50,040 nt of DNA from Aurantimonas coralicida (GCA_011050685.1 DRFF01000158.1:1-50040), one strand, 5' to 3'. Shown: positions 1-8,192, numbered from the stretch's first letter. Numbers and translations are program-made. Notes: generated by a model not told the origin, from the letters alone.

Positions 1-390
1 GAACATATCCACGGCCTGGCTTTCCGGTCCCGCCGCGATCGACGCCTCGGCGAGCCGCGCCCGGTAGATGAGTTGCACCTGGCTGATCCGAGGCACGGCA
101 TAGACGGCCAGCAGCCGCTCGATCGTGAGCGCTGCCTCGGCTTCCTCCCGCGCCTCGCGGCGGGCGCCGTCCTCGGGCGTCTCGTTGAGTTCCAGATAGC
201 CGGCCGGGATCGTCCAGAACCCTTTACGGGGCTCGATAGCCCGTTTGCAGAGCAAGATCTTGCCGTCGTGGCGGACCACCGAGCCGACGACGATCTTGGG
301 GTTCTCGTAGGCGACGAAACCGCAAGTGTCGCAGATCTTGCGCGGCAGGGCGTCGTCTTCGGGCGTGCGGAGGGAGAAAGAGGGGGTCAT
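1..390 (-). CDS. Nudix hydrolase, 3' part missing at window edge
   Basis: Translating the minus strand from the ATG at 390 gives an open frame of 130 codons that runs off the left edge. The N-terminus carries a CxxC pair (CDTC, about residues 20-23) and YENPKIVVG, typical of Nudix proteins with a short zinc-ribbon-like leader. The Nudix box follows at roughly residues 64-86: glycine of AGYLEL, then ETPEDGARREAREEAE, containing the REAREE core that binds the metal. The family hydrolyses nucleoside diphosphates linked to another moiety; the substrate cannot be read from this fragment. Its ATG overlaps the TGA of the upstream parE gene by 4 bases (ATGA), so it is probably co-transcribed with the toxin-antitoxin pair. 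Seven N-terminal residues (DALPRKI) lie in a 21-bp sequence repeated at 1064-1084. Confidence 0.85.
   Translation of the reverse strand, partial: MTPSFSLRTPEDDALPRKICDTCGFVAYENPKIVVGSVVRHDGKILLCKRAIEPRKGFWTIPAGYLELNETPEDGARREAREEAEAALTIERLLAVYAVPRISQVQLIYRARLAEASIAAGPESQAVDMF
335..355. repeat. 21-bp direct repeat, copy 1 (inside Nudix gene)
   Basis: The 21 bases here are identical to 1064-1084 in the same orientation. The match extends to 23 of 24 if one mismatch at position 334/1063 is allowed. This copy encodes the DALPRKI segment of the Nudix N-terminus. The second copy forms the last codons of the unpaired antitoxin gene. The repeats bracket the intact parE/parD pair. Confidence 0.85.
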
Positions 391-698
391 GGCGTCCCGT
401 CCTCTATGAGAGCCGCCAGATCGCGGCCGCCGTAAAATATCCTGTCAAAAATCACCTTGTCATCATCGACATGAAACGCGAGAGAAACCCGGCGTTCGAA
501 CCCAATCACCCGCAGGCCAGACAGGAGATCGTCCCGCCGCGTACCCCGTTCCGGAAATTCCGCGAAGCCAAGGCAAAATGCCTTGATCCGCTGCACATAA
601 GCCAACGCACGCGCGTCACTCGAACGTTCGGCAATGAACAGATAAAGTCGGAATAGATCGTCCCGTGCCTCCGGCGCGAAGACGACCCTATGCGGCAC
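387..698 (-). CDS. parE: ParE-type toxin of a type II toxin-antitoxin pair
   Basis: This 103-residue protein has the compact RelE/ParE layout: an N-terminal helical region (FAPEARDDLFRLYLFIAE), a central FAEFPERGTRRDD loop, then GLRVIGFERRVSLAF and a C-terminal beta segment ending in IFYGGRDL. ParE-family toxins usually poison DNA gyrase; the exact target here is not visible. It sits directly downstream of its ParD antitoxin, overlapping it by 11 bases, which is the usual order for translational coupling. Its stop overlaps the start of the Nudix gene. A broken relative at 25399-25700 shares the RRDD, GFER and IFYGG segments, which confirms the family assignment from within the window. Length and motifs look intact. 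Confidence 0.85.
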   Translation of the reverse strand: MPHRVVFAPEARDDLFRLYLFIAERSSDARALAYVQRIKAFCLGFAEFPERGTRRDDLLSGLRVIGFERRVSLAFHVDDDKVIFDRIFYGGRDLAALIEDGTP

Positions 699-978
699 GA
701 TCTGGGTCTTTCAGACGCCGAGCATGAAATGCCCGAATTTCGTCGAACACCTGCTCGGCCGGGATGGCACGCCCGGGATCCGCCCGCGTGGCCAACGCGA
801 CCGGCACGACCTCTTCCCGCAGCCACCGTTCCACCGCCGCGTCGCGCTCCTGCAAAGCCCGCAATCCCGCGCGGATCACTTCGCTGGAGGTCGCGTAGGT
901 TCCGGTCGCAACGAGGTTGTCGATATAGTCCGCCTGCTCGCTGGGCAGGCTGAAAGTGCGCTTTTCCACAGGAGGCAT
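688..978 (-). CDS. parD: ParD-type antitoxin (CC2985 family)
   Basis: The protein is 96 residues from the ATG at 978, beginning MPPVEKRTFSLP. The N-terminal half is a ribbon-helix-helix DNA-binding and dimerisation region (TFSLPSEQADYIDNLV, then SSEVIRAGLRALQERD). The C-terminal part (AVERWLREEV, then PAEQVFDEIRAFHARRLK) is the toxin-binding tail of this family. A longer reading from 1023 is possible, but the conserved family start is the one chosen, and a purine-rich GGTAAGGG lies upstream of it. By family knowledge it represses its own operon and neutralises the ParE encoded immediately downstream, with which it overlaps by 11 bases. Confidence 0.87.
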   Translation of the reverse strand: MPPVEKRTFSLPSEQADYIDNLVATGTYATSSEVIRAGLRALQERDAAVERWLREEVVPVALATRADPGRAIPAEQVFDEIRAFHARRLKDPDRAA

Positions 979-1059
979 GCGATGACCCTTACCCGATTCC
1001 TCGCTTTGGTATGATTTCTTCATACCACATCACGCGAGCGAAATCCGGATCGCTATCCG

Positions 1060-1320
1060 TCACATCTTGCGCGGCAGGGCGTCGGACCGCGAATGCATGT
1101 CGCGCAGGAACGTTTTGAGATCGAACGGCTGTGGCTCGCCGCTGTCAAACCCTTCCTGGATCGCGGCACGAAGCGCGGCGATCTTTCTCTGTCGTCGTTC
1201 CAAAAGTCGCAAGCCGGCTCGAACGACATCATCGGGGTCAGCGAATTCTCCGATTTCGACCTGCTGATCGACAAACGCGTCGTAGGGTTCGCCGAGTCTC
1301 TGCGATTTTACGGAACTCAT
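1060..1320 (-). CDS. Unpaired ParD-like antitoxin
   Basis: The protein is 86 residues from ATG 1320, chosen because a perfect GGAGG lies 6 bases upstream. It contains the ribbon-helix-helix pattern (LGEPYDAFVDQQVEIGEF, DDVVRAGLRLLERRQRK) and the GEPQPFDLKTFL segment typical of ParD/CC2985 antitoxins. No toxin gene follows it; the next gene downstream is a different antitoxin with its own toxin. The last residues, DALPRKM, are not expected for the family and are encoded by a 21-bp copy of the Nudix gene's N-terminal coding sequence, so the natural C-terminus has probably been replaced. It may be a leftover regulator or decoy antitoxin, or inactive. Confidence 0.78.
   Translation of the reverse strand: MSSVKSQRLGEPYDAFVDQQVEIGEFADPDDVVRAGLRLLERRQRKIAALRAAIQEGFDSGEPQPFDLKTFLRDMHSRSDALPRKM
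1064..1084. repeat. 21-bp direct repeat, copy 2 (end of unpaired antitoxin)
   Basis: This copy is identical over 21 bases to 335-355. It encodes the last residues of the unpaired antitoxin; the TGA stop lies just outside it at 1060-1062. The distance between the two copies is 729 bases, start to start. Confidence 0.85.
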
Positions 1321-1326
1321 TCCAGA

Positions 1327-1331
1327 CCTCC
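1327..1331 (-). promoter_or_regulatory. Ribosome binding site deciding the start of the unpaired antitoxin
   Basis: A perfect GGAGG on the minus strand, 6 bases before ATG 1320. It favours this start over an in-frame start 30 bases upstream at 1350. Confidence 0.75.
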
Positions 1332-1384
1332 GGCTGTCACTTTGAGCCATTTTCAGGGCTTTCGAGAAACAATGAACAGCCTCA

Positions 1385-2062
1385 TCAGCTCGTCGGCGCC
1401 TTCTCGGCCGGCTTTCGCGCCAATACCGCTTCGATCGCCGGCATCAGCCCGGTCTCGATGAGCTCGGGCGAGAACGGTCCCGTTTGCTTGTAGACGATCT
1501 CACCGTCCGGGGTAACGAGGAAGGTTTCCGGGATGCCGTAGACGCCCCAGTCGATCGTCGCCGTGCCCTTGGGATCGACCCCGACCGCGTCATAGGGATT
1601 GCCGAGCGATTCCAGGAATTCGAGCGCGTTTTCCGGCTTGTCCTTGTAGTTGATCCCGACCAACCGGAACCGGTCATCCTTCCCAAGGTCCATCAACAGG
1701 GGATGCTCGACGCGGCAGGGCACGCACCAGGAGGCGAAGACGTTGACCACCACCGGCCGGCCGTCGCCGAACCCCGCAAGGTCGAGACCCGGCGTCGGTT
1801 GCCCGTCCGGTCCCTTGAGCCCTTCCAAAGGCGGCAACGTAGTCTCCGGCGCGGTCTTGCCGATCAGCACCGACGGGATGATCTGGGCGTTCTTTCCCGA
1901 AAGCAGCTGATAGAGGAAGACGGAGGCAAGCCCGCCGAACAGCAGCAACGGCAAAAGAACCAGCCAGTTGCGCCGCGGCTTGGCGGGACGGGTGGGCGGC
2001 GTCTCGCCGTCAACTGGCGCTGGCGCGGTCGGGATCGTCGTCTCGGTCGGCTCCTCGGTCAT
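1385..2062 (-). CDS. ccmG: Thiol:disulfide interchange protein CcmG/DsbE
   Basis: The 225-residue protein has a cytoplasmic Pro/Thr-rich leader (1-30), one membrane anchor (about 33-54, NWLVLLPLLLFGG) and a periplasmic thioredoxin fold. The redox motif WCVPC is at residues 112-116, and the cis-proline segment GIPETF is near 176-181. In this family it reduces the CXXCH cysteines of apocytochrome c before heme attachment. It is the last gene of the ccmABCDG run, overlapping ccmD by 4 bases (ATGA). The leader of about 30 residues before the anchor is longer than in many CcmG proteins and is rich in Pro, Glu and Thr. Confidence 0.95.
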   Translation of the reverse strand: MTEEPTETTIPTAPAPVDGETPPTRPAKPRRNWLVLLPLLLFGGLASVFLYQLLSGKNAQIIPSVLIGKTAPETTLPPLEGLKGPDGQPTPGLDLAGFGDGRPVVVNVFASWCVPCRVEHPLLMDLGKDDRFRLVGINYKDKPENALEFLESLGNPYDAVGVDPKGTATIDWGVYGIPETFLVTPDGEIVYKQTGPFSPELIETGLMPAIEAVLARKPAEKAPTS

Positions 2063-2247
2063 TGTGCCGTCCCTGTCGTCTCCAGAGCCGCGCCGCGACC
2101 GGCGGACCGCCTGCGAACGCCCCTCGCCTCGAGCGCCTTCAGCGCCCGTCGCTGTGCCTTCGCGTCAAGAAAAACCCACAATGCCAGCCCGACCAAAGCC
2201 AGCGTCGAGACCCCATAGGCCGATGCGATAAAGCCGAAATAGTTCAT
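2059..2247 (-). CDS. ccmD: Heme exporter protein CcmD
   Basis: This 62-residue protein has a single membrane span (about 8-28, IASAYGVSTLALVGLALWVF) followed by a basic, cytoplasmic tail rich in Arg and Ala (DAKAQRRALKALEARG). This is the CcmD pattern, in which the small protein releases holo-CcmE from the CcmABC complex. It starts 9 bases after ccmC ends and overlaps ccmG by 4 bases, as expected of a translationally coupled cluster. The sequence is weakly conserved in general, so the call rests on size, topology and position. Confidence 0.88.
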   Translation of the reverse strand: MNYFGFIASAYGVSTLALVGLALWVFLDAKAQRRALKALEARGVRRRSAGRGAALETTGTAQ

Positions 2248-2256
2248 GACATTTCC

Positions 2257-3015
2257 TCAGGCCTCGGCGTTGCGGGCTGCAAGCCGCGACAGCGCCGCGA
2301 CGCGGCGGCGCAGCACCTCGGTGCGCATCGCCGTCAGATGCAGGGCGAAGAACAGCAGCGTAAAGCCAACCGCCGAGATCAGCAGCGGTGCCAGAAACAC
2401 CGCCGGCATCGTCGGTCCGTCGGGGCGCAGAACGCTAGCCGGCTGGTGCAACGTGTTCCACCAATCGACCGAGAACTTGATGATCGGGATATTGACGAAG
2501 CCTACGAGGACGAGGATCGCCGCGGCCTTGGCGCTCTTGCCCGGATCGTCTAGCGCCCGGGTCAGCGCGATCAGCCCCAGATACATCAGGAACAGGATAA
2601 AGACCGAGGTGAGCCGGGCATCCCAGACCCACCAGGTGCCCCACATCGGCCGGCCCCAGATCGAGCCGGTGATCAGCGACAGCGCCGTGAACACGGCGCC
2701 GATCGGCGCAGCGGCCTTCACCGCCACATCGGCCAGCGGATGACGCCAGACCAGGGTGCCGAGGGCCGACACGCTCATCACCGTCCAGGCCATCATCGCG
2801 ATCCAGGCGAAGGGCACATGAATGAACATGATCTGCACGGTCGCGCCTTGCTGGTAATCCGGCGGCGCGGTGAAGCCGAGGAACAATCCCACGGCGAGCG
2901 CGAGCAAAGCCAGCCCATAAAGCCAGGGCTGGATCTTTCCCGACAACGCCAGGAAGCGGGTCGGATTGGCGAGAATGGTCAAGCGCGACGGCTTGGCGGC
3001 GGAGAGGTCGGTCAT
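2257..3015 (-). CDS. ccmC: Heme exporter protein CcmC
   Basis: The 252-residue protein has about six membrane spans. It carries the tryptophan-rich heme-handling signature WGRPMWGTWWVWDARLT at residues 120-136. The two conserved periplasmic histidines flank it: His66 in FIHVPFAW and His190 in WWNTLHQP. CcmC loads heme onto the chaperone CcmE at the outer face of the inner membrane. It lies between ccmB (92 bases upstream) and ccmD (9 bases downstream). All residues expected for function are present. ccmE, ccmF and ccmH are not in this window and presumably lie elsewhere. Confidence 0.96.
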   Translation of the reverse strand: MTDLSAAKPSRLTILANPTRFLALSGKIQPWLYGLALLALAVGLFLGFTAPPDYQQGATVQIMFIHVPFAWIAMMAWTVMSVSALGTLVWRHPLADVAVKAAAPIGAVFTALSLITGSIWGRPMWGTWWVWDARLTSVFILFLMYLGLIALTRALDDPGKSAKAAAILVLVGFVNIPIIKFSVDWWNTLHQPASVLRPDGPTMPAVFLAPLLISAVGFTLLFFALHLTAMRTEVLRRRVAALSRLAARNAEA

Positions 3016-3107
3016 GAGCCTACTCTAGAAGCTCCCGGGGCGAGCGGCAAACAGACATTCGCGTGATTCCCAATAACTCATGGTGCCACATGGCTTGGCC
3101 GCCCACA

Positions 3108-3773
3108 TCAATCCGCGCTGGTCTTCAGCGCCGCGCCCGCCGCGATCGGGCCCAGCGCTCCGAAGAACAACGTCAAGGCGACGAGAATGAGGAAGGGCGG
3201 CAGAAACGGATCGGGATCGTTGATCGCGCCGTAGGTCGCCGAGACGCCGAAGATCAGCACGGGGATCGCCAGCGGCAGGACGAGGACCGAGACCAGCAAC
3301 CCGCCGCGCGGCAACGCGACCGCGACGGCGGCCCCGACGGCGCCGATGAAGGTGATCGCTGGCGTGCCGGCGAGAAGCGTCGCCATGACCGCCCCGATCG
3401 CCACCGGATCGAGGGCGAGGAAGAGGCCGAGAACCGGCGCGGCGAGGACCAGCGGCAAGCTGGAGGCGACCCAGAGCGCCAGGCATTTGGCAAGGACGAC
3501 CAGCGGAAGCGGCGTCGGCCCGGCGATCAAAAGATCGAGCGTGCCGTCGTCACGGTCGGCCTGGAACAGCCGGTCGAGGGTGAGCAGCGCCGACAACAAC
3601 GCCCCGATCCACAGAATCGCCGGCCCGATGCGCGACAGAAGATTGAGGTCCGGGCCAATGCCGAACGGGATCGTCGCGACCACGGCGAGAAAGAAGATCA
3701 CGCCGGTCATCGCTCCGCCGCCGCCGGAAAAGGCGAGCCCCAGGTCGCGGCGGAACAGCGCGATCATAACCAA
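3108..3773 (-). CDS. ccmB: Heme exporter protein CcmB (ABC transporter membrane subunit)
   Basis: This 221-residue, very hydrophobic protein has six predicted membrane segments and begins ALFRRDLGLAFSGGGG, a typical CcmB start (cytoplasmic arm before the first span). The loop FQADRDDGTLDLLIAGPTPL is the conserved region thought to contact the ATPase. With CcmA it forms the ABC transporter whose ATP hydrolysis drives release of holo-CcmE. It overlaps ccmA by 10 bases. Length equals the family norm and no defect is visible. Confidence 0.94.
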   Translation of the reverse strand: MVMIALFRRDLGLAFSGGGGAMTGVIFFLAVVATIPFGIGPDLNLLSRIGPAILWIGALLSALLTLDRLFQADRDDGTLDLLIAGPTPLPLVVLAKCLALWVASSLPLVLAAPVLGLFLALDPVAIGAVMATLLAGTPAITFIGAVGAAVAVALPRGGLLVSVLVLPLAIPVLIFGVSATYGAINDPDPFLPPFLILVALTLFFGALGPIAAGAALKTSAD

Positions 3774-4453
3774 CCCTCCGCGGCGGCGATCGCCGCCTCG
3801 TCGAAGCCGCTGGATCGCTCGTCAGCGGCAGGCAGTCGGCGCGACTCCAACTGCAATTCGCGTACCGCCGCCATCCCCAACGGCTGGTGGGTCGCGGCGA
3901 TAACGATGCCGCCGGCGGCCCGATGCGCGTCCATCAGGGCTCCGAATCGCTGCTGCGAGGCGGCGTCGAGCGCCGATGTCGGCTCGTCGAGAATCCACAC
4001 CGGCCGCTCGACCACGAGAAGCCGGGCGAGACTTGTCCGCCGATGCTGACCGGCCGACAAATACGAAAACGGCAGATGCGCCAGATCGGGAAGGCCGACG
4101 GCGTCGAGCGCCGCCTCGATCGAACGCCCGCCGCCGCCGAGATAATCCCGCCAGAAGCTGAGATTGTCGCCAACACTGACGCCCGGCTTCATGGCGTTGC
4201 GATGGCCGACATAATGGGCGATCTCGGCGACGGTCCGGGCCGGTTCGCCGTCGGCGGCGGTGGCGCCCGTGACAGCAACGTGCCCGGCGAGTGGCCGCAG
4301 CAAACCCGCGAGCGTGCGCAACAGGGTCGACTTGCCGGCGCCATTCGGACCGGTCACGACCAGCGCCTCGCCAGCGGACAACGCGATGTCGATCGGCCCG
4401 GCTACGACAATCGTGCCGCGCCCCACGCAAAGGTCGGAGATCGCGATTCTCAT
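3764..4453 (-). CDS. ccmA: Heme exporter ATP-binding protein CcmA
   Basis: This is a 229-residue ABC ATPase. Walker A GPNGAGKST is at residues 35-43, the signature LSAGQHRR begins at 132, Walker B WILDEPTS is at 153-160, and the switch histidine is at 189 (ATHQP). The LSAGQ form of the signature (rather than LSGGQ) is characteristic of CcmA. It is the first gene of the minus-strand ccm cluster, and its 3' end overlaps ccmB by 10 bases. The promoter is expected in the short space before it (4454-4481) or upstream of the PPOX gene, which reads in the same direction. Confidence 0.95.
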   Translation of the reverse strand: MRIAISDLCVGRGTIVVAGPIDIALSAGEALVVTGPNGAGKSTLLRTLAGLLRPLAGHVAVTGATAADGEPARTVAEIAHYVGHRNAMKPGVSVGDNLSFWRDYLGGGGRSIEAALDAVGLPDLAHLPFSYLSAGQHRRTSLARLLVVERPVWILDEPTSALDAASQQRFGALMDAHRAAGGIVIAATHQPLGMAAVRELQLESRRLPAADERSSGFDEAAIAAAEGWL

Positions 4454-4481
4454 GTGTCAGGGCGCCTGGAAAGTTCCGGCC

Positions 4482-5096
4482 TCAATACATCGTCACCTTG
4501 TAGCGCTCGACCATCTCGCGATCGATGTCCTGGATTTCGCCGGAAAGGCCAATCTGGTCCTTCAGCATTGCCCCGAGGGTCGGCATGGTTGCCCGATCGA
4601 TCTGTTTGTCCGCATCCCACAGCCCCGACCGCATGAAGGCCTTGGCGCAGTGGAAATACACCTCCTTCGCCTCGACGAGAAGCACGCTGATCGGGCGCTT
4701 GCCCTCGTAGGCGCAGCGGTCGAGAAGCTCGTCGTCGGTGCGGATTTCCGCCGTACCATTGACGCGCAGGGTCTCGTCCATGCCCGGCAGCAGGAACAAC
4801 AGCCCCACAATCGGGTTGGCCAGCAGGTTCTCATACGTGTCGAGGCGCTTGTTTCCGGGCCGATCGGGAATGGCGATGTGGGTGTCGTCGATGATGGCGG
4901 CGAAACCCGGCTCGCCCCCCTTCGGCGAGACGTCCGGCAGTTTGCCCGGCGACGACGAGCCGATCAGCATGAAAGGGCTTCTGCCTAGGAACGCCTTCGC
5001 ATGGGCGTCGAGCCGCGGCAGCTGCTTTTGCGCCGCGCGCACGCTCGGCGAGCCGTAGAGCGCGCGCAGCGCCTCAATGGTCGCGATCTTCGTCAT
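4482..5096 (-). CDS. PPOX-fold FMN-binding flavoprotein (MSMEG_1061-like)
   Basis: The protein is 204 residues from ATG 5096, which has GGAG about 9 bases upstream; a longer reading to 5240 would add a low-quality N-terminus. The sequence fits the pyridoxamine 5'-phosphate oxidase fold: [22 protein letters not shown] for the first strands, [22 protein letters not shown] in the FMN-phosphate region, and RVNGTAEI for the dimer strand. KRLD.. and NP..GLLF motifs are usual for this subgroup. The reaction is unknown; members are described only as pyridoxamine-phosphate-oxidase-like. It sits between ccmA and acnA, in the ccm direction and 28 bases before ccmA, so it may be transcribed with the ccm genes. 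Confidence 0.82.
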   Translation of the reverse strand: MTKIATIEALRALYGSPSVRAAQKQLPRLDAHAKAFLGRSPFMLIGSSSPGKLPDVSPKGGEPGFAAIIDDTHIAIPDRPGNKRLDTYENLLANPIVGLLFLLPGMDETLRVNGTAEIRTDDELLDRCAYEGKRPISVLLVEAKEVYFHCAKAFMRSGLWDADKQIDRATMPTLGAMLKDQIGLSGEIQDIDREMVERYKVTMY

Positions 5097-5417
5097 TGCG
5101 ACATCTCCGGCGGGCTTGAAATCCGGCGCTTTCGATTGGACGAAAGGGCGAAATGGCCGTGTTCTTTTGCGATTTTGTGCACTGCGAGCCTCTCCGCCCT
5201 TTATAGCCCTTACAAACTTGCCTATAACGCCATCAACCACACCAGCGACCGGCGTGGAAACTCTTCAGCGCCGATCTCAAGGCCCCGCCCGGCACCGGCG
5301 GGCGCCGGGGCGGACAAGCGGAAATGGTCGTACCCGCATCTTCGAGCGCTTTTCCGCGGCGCTCAAGGCCGTTCGCCCTTCGGACTTCCATCCTGGTTCG
5401 AAAAGGAACGAAGCCAT
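5097..5417. other. Divergent intergenic region between PPOX gene and acnA
   Basis: This 321-base gap must hold the promoters of both flanking genes. The left part (about 5160-5240) is locally AT-richer, with TTTATA and TATAAC hexamers that could be -10 elements for acnA; I could not assign clear -35 partners. The right part (5280-5370) is very GC-rich and can fold into two successive hairpins (listed separately). I see no credible small gene. Open frames that cross it are extensions of acnA or the PPOX gene without start signals. Confidence 0.6.
5282..5364 (+). promoter_or_regulatory. Structured 5' leader of acnA (two hairpins)
   Basis: Hairpin 1: GCCCCG (5282-5287... read as bases 5282-5287) pairs with CGGGGC (5306-5311), with an inner CCCG/CGGG stem. 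Hairpin 2: GAGCGC (5344-5349) pairs with GCGCTC (5359-5364) across a 9-base loop. Both lie within 140 bases upstream of the acnA start. No U-run follows either stem, so they are not typical terminators. A role in mRNA stability or translation control is possible but not shown. Confidence 0.35.
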
Positions 5418-8192
5418 ATGTCTCATGCATCCGACAGTTTCAAATGCCGCAAGACGCTTTCCGCCGCAGGCAAGGACTACGTCTATTATGATCTGAAGGA
5501 GGCCGAGAAGAACGGCCTTGCCGGCGCGTCGCGCCTGCCCTTCTCCATGAAGGTTCTGCTCGAAAATCTCCTGCGCAACGAGGATGGCCGCACGGTGACG
5601 GCGGACGATATCCGCGCCGTCGCCAACTGGACCAAGGACAAGGGCAAGGCCGGCCACGAAATCGCCTACCGCCCGGCGCGCGTGCTGATGCAGGACTTCA
5701 CCGGCGTGCCGGCGGTGGTCGATCTCGCCGCGATGCGCGACGCGACCAGGAGTCTCGGCGCTGACCCGAAGAAGATCAATCCGATGGTTCCCGTCGACCT
5801 GGTCATCGATCACTCGGTGATGGTCGACTTCTTCGGCCGCAAGGATTCGTTCGAAAAGAACGTCGATGCCGAATACGGCCGCAACGGGGAGCGCTACACC
5901 TTCCTGCGCTGGGGCTCGGAAGCCTTCGAGAACTTCCGCGTGGTGCCGCCGGGCACCGGCATCTGCCATCAGGTCAATCTGGAATATCTTGCCCAGACGG
6001 TCTGGACCAAGGACGAGAACGGCGAGACGATCGCCTATCCGGACACGCTGGTCGGCACCGATTCCCACACGACCATGGTCAACGGCCTGTCTGTGCTCGG
6101 CTGGGGCGTCGGCGGCATCGAGGCCGAAGCGGCGATGCTCGGCCAGCCGATCTCCATGCTGATTCCCGAAGTCATCGGCTTCCGGGTCGAGGGCAAGCTG
6201 CCGGAAGGCACCACCGCGACGGACCTCGTCCTGACCGTGACCCAAATGCTGCGCGCGCATGGCGTCGTCGGCAAATTCGTCGAGTTCTTCGGCCCCGGCC
6301 TGTCCAACCTGACCCTCGAGGATCAGGCGACGATCGGCAACATGGCGCCCGAATACGGCGCCACCTGCGGCTTCTTCCCGATCGACAAGGACACCATCGC
6401 CTATCTGGAGGCGACCGGCCGCGACAAGGACCGCATCGCCCTCGTCGAGGCCTACGCCAAAGCCCAGGGCATGTACCGCGAGGACGGCATTGCCGATCCG
6501 ATCTTCACCGATACGCTCGCACTCGACCTGTCGACGGTCGTTCCCTCGCTCGCCGGACCAAAGCGCCCGCAGGACCGTGTCGCCCTCACCGAGGCGGCGG
6601 CGAAATTCCACGACGCGCTCGCCGAGATCCATGGCGGACGCAAGGAGAACGACACACCGAAATCCGAGGGCGAATCCCGCTATATGGATGAAGGCGCGAC
6701 CGGGGTGAACGACACGCCCCAGGACAACCGCCACGGCCAGACGCTGCATGCCGTTGAAGGCACCGACCACGGCCTGTCGCATGGTGACGTGGTCATCGCC
6801 GCGATCACCTCCTGCACCAACACGTCCAACCCCAACGTCCTGGTCGCGGCCGGGCTTCTCGCCCGCAAGGCTCATGCCAAGGGCCTGACGGTAAAGCCGT
6901 GGGTGAAGACGTCGCTGGCGCCGGGATCCCAGGTCGTCACCGAGTATCTGGAGAAGGCCGGGCTGCAGTCGGATCTCGACGCGATGGGCTTTAACCTCGT
7001 CGGCTATGGCTGCACGACCTGCATCGGCAATTCCGGGCCATTGCCAGAACCGATCTCCGAGGCGATCAACGAGAACGACCTCGTCGCCTGTTCGGTGCTG
7101 TCCGGCAACCGCAACTTCGAGGGTCGGGTCAATCCGGACGTGCGGGCGAACTATCTTGCCTCGCCGCCCTTGGTCGTCGCCTATGCCATCGCCGGCTCGA
7201 TGTTCGTCGACATCACCAAGGACGCGCTCGGCCAGGACCAGGACGGCAACGACGTCTTCCTCAAGGACATCTGGCCGTCGACCCAGGAGATCGCCGAGAT
7301 CGTCCGCGAGACGGTGACGCGCGAGATGTTCGAAAACCGCTATGCGGACGTCTTCAAGGGTGACGAACACTGGCAGAAGATCGCCGTGTCAGGCGGACTG
7401 ACCTACGATTGGGACGACCGCTCGACCTATGTCCAGAACCCACCCTATTTCGAGGGAATGACCCAGGAGCCCGATCCCGTGACCGACGTGAAGGGCGCAC
7501 GGATCCTCAGTCTGTTCCTCGATTCGATCACCACCGACCACATCTCGCCGGCCGGTTCGATCAAGGCCAATGGGCCGGCGGGCGACTATCTCGTCAGCCA
7601 TCAGGTTCGCCCGGTCGACTTCAATTCCTATGGCGCCCGACGCGGCAACCACCAGGTGATGATGCGTGGCACCTTCGCCAATATCCGCATCAAGAACCAG
7701 ATGCTCGACGGGATCGAAGGAGGCATGACCAAGCATTTCCCGTCGGGTGAGGTGCTGCCGATGTACGACGCCGCGATGCGTTACAAGGAGGAGGGGGTGC
7801 CGCTCGTCGTCTTCGCCGGCAAGGAATACGGCACCGGCTCCTCACGCGATTGGGCGGCCAAGGGCACCGTGCTTCTCGGGGTCCGTGCCGTGATCGCGGA
7901 GAGCTTCGAGCGTATCCATCGGTCCAACCTCGTCGGTATGGGCGTCGTCCCCTTCGTCTTCGCCGAGGCAGGAACGTCCTGGCAGTCGCTCGGGCTGAAG
8001 GGCGACGAGAAGGTCACGATCGAAGGGCTTAGCGACATCAAGCCGCGTGACATCATGGAAGCGACGATCGAGGCGGCCGACGGTTCGACCCGCACGATCA
8101 AGCTGCAGGTCCGCATCGATACGCTCGACGAGTTGGAATACTACAAGAACGGCGGCATCCTGCACTACGTTCTGCGCCGGCTGGCGGCCTGA
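5418..8192 (+). CDS. acnA: Aconitate hydratase A
   Basis: The protein is 924 residues from ATG 5418, chosen for AAGGAA about 8 bases upstream and the conserved start [20 protein letters not shown]. It interconverts citrate and isocitrate in the TCA cycle in the cytoplasm. The three iron-sulfur cysteines are Cys466 ([10 protein letters not shown]), Cys532 and Cys535 ([14 protein letters not shown]). The C-terminal swivelling domain contains [13 protein letters not shown] with the substrate-binding SSRD. Compared with the ~890-residue norm, there is an extra acidic, polar stretch at about residues 408-455, just before the first cluster cysteine; related insertions are common in alphaproteobacterial AcnA. 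It is followed by a perfect hairpin at 8232. Confidence 0.97.
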   Translation: MSHASDSFKCRKTLSAAGKDYVYYDLKEAEKNGLAGASRLPFSMKVLLENLLRNEDGRTVTADDIRAVANWTKDKGKAGHEIAYRPARVLMQDFTGVPAVVDLAAMRDATRSLGADPKKINPMVPVDLVIDHSVMVDFFGRKDSFEKNVDAEYGRNGERYTFLRWGSEAFENFRVVPPGTGICHQVNLEYLAQTVWTKDENGETIAYPDTLVGTDSHTTMVNGLSVLGWGVGGIEAEAAMLGQPISMLIPEVIGFRVEGKLPEGTTATDLVLTVTQMLRAHGVVGKFVEFFGPGLSNLTLEDQATIGNMAPEYGATCGFFPIDKDTIAYLEATGRDKDRIALVEAYAKAQGMYREDGIADPIFTDTLALDLSTVVPSLAGPKRPQDRVALTEAAAKFHDALAEIHGGRKENDTPKSEGESRYMDEGATGVNDTPQDNRHGQTLHAVEGTDHGLSHGDVVIAAITSCTNTSNPNVLVAAGLLARKAHAKGLTVKPWVKTSLAPGSQVVTEYLEKAGLQSDLDAMGFNLVGYGCTTCIGNSGPLPEPISEAINENDLVACSVLSGNRNFEGRVNPDVRANYLASPPLVVAYAIAGSMFVDITKDALGQDQDGNDVFLKDIWPSTQEIAEIVRETVTREMFENRYADVFKGDEHWQKIAVSGGLTYDWDDRSTYVQNPPYFEGMTQEPDPVTDVKGARILSLFLDSITTDHISPAGSIKANGPAGDYLVSHQVRPVDFNSYGARRGNHQVMMRGTFANIRIKNQMLDGIEGGMTKHFPSGEVLPMYDAAMRYKEEGVPLVVFAGKEYGTGSSRDWAAKGTVLLGVRAVIAESFERIHRSNLVGMGVVPFVFAEAGTSWQSLGLKGDEKVTIEGLSDIKPRDIMEATIEAADGSTRTIKLQVRIDTLDELEYYKNGGILHYVLRRLAA

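Noticed and set aside
3063-4049. A 328-codon plus-strand frame opposite ccmB and ccmA
   Set aside because: It is antisense to two well-supported ccm genes and consists of Arg/Gln/Asp-rich sequence without a domain.
5277-7370. A 697-codon open frame antisense to acnA
   Set aside because: It mirrors the codon structure of acnA in GC-rich DNA, has no family features, and acnA is certain on the other strand.
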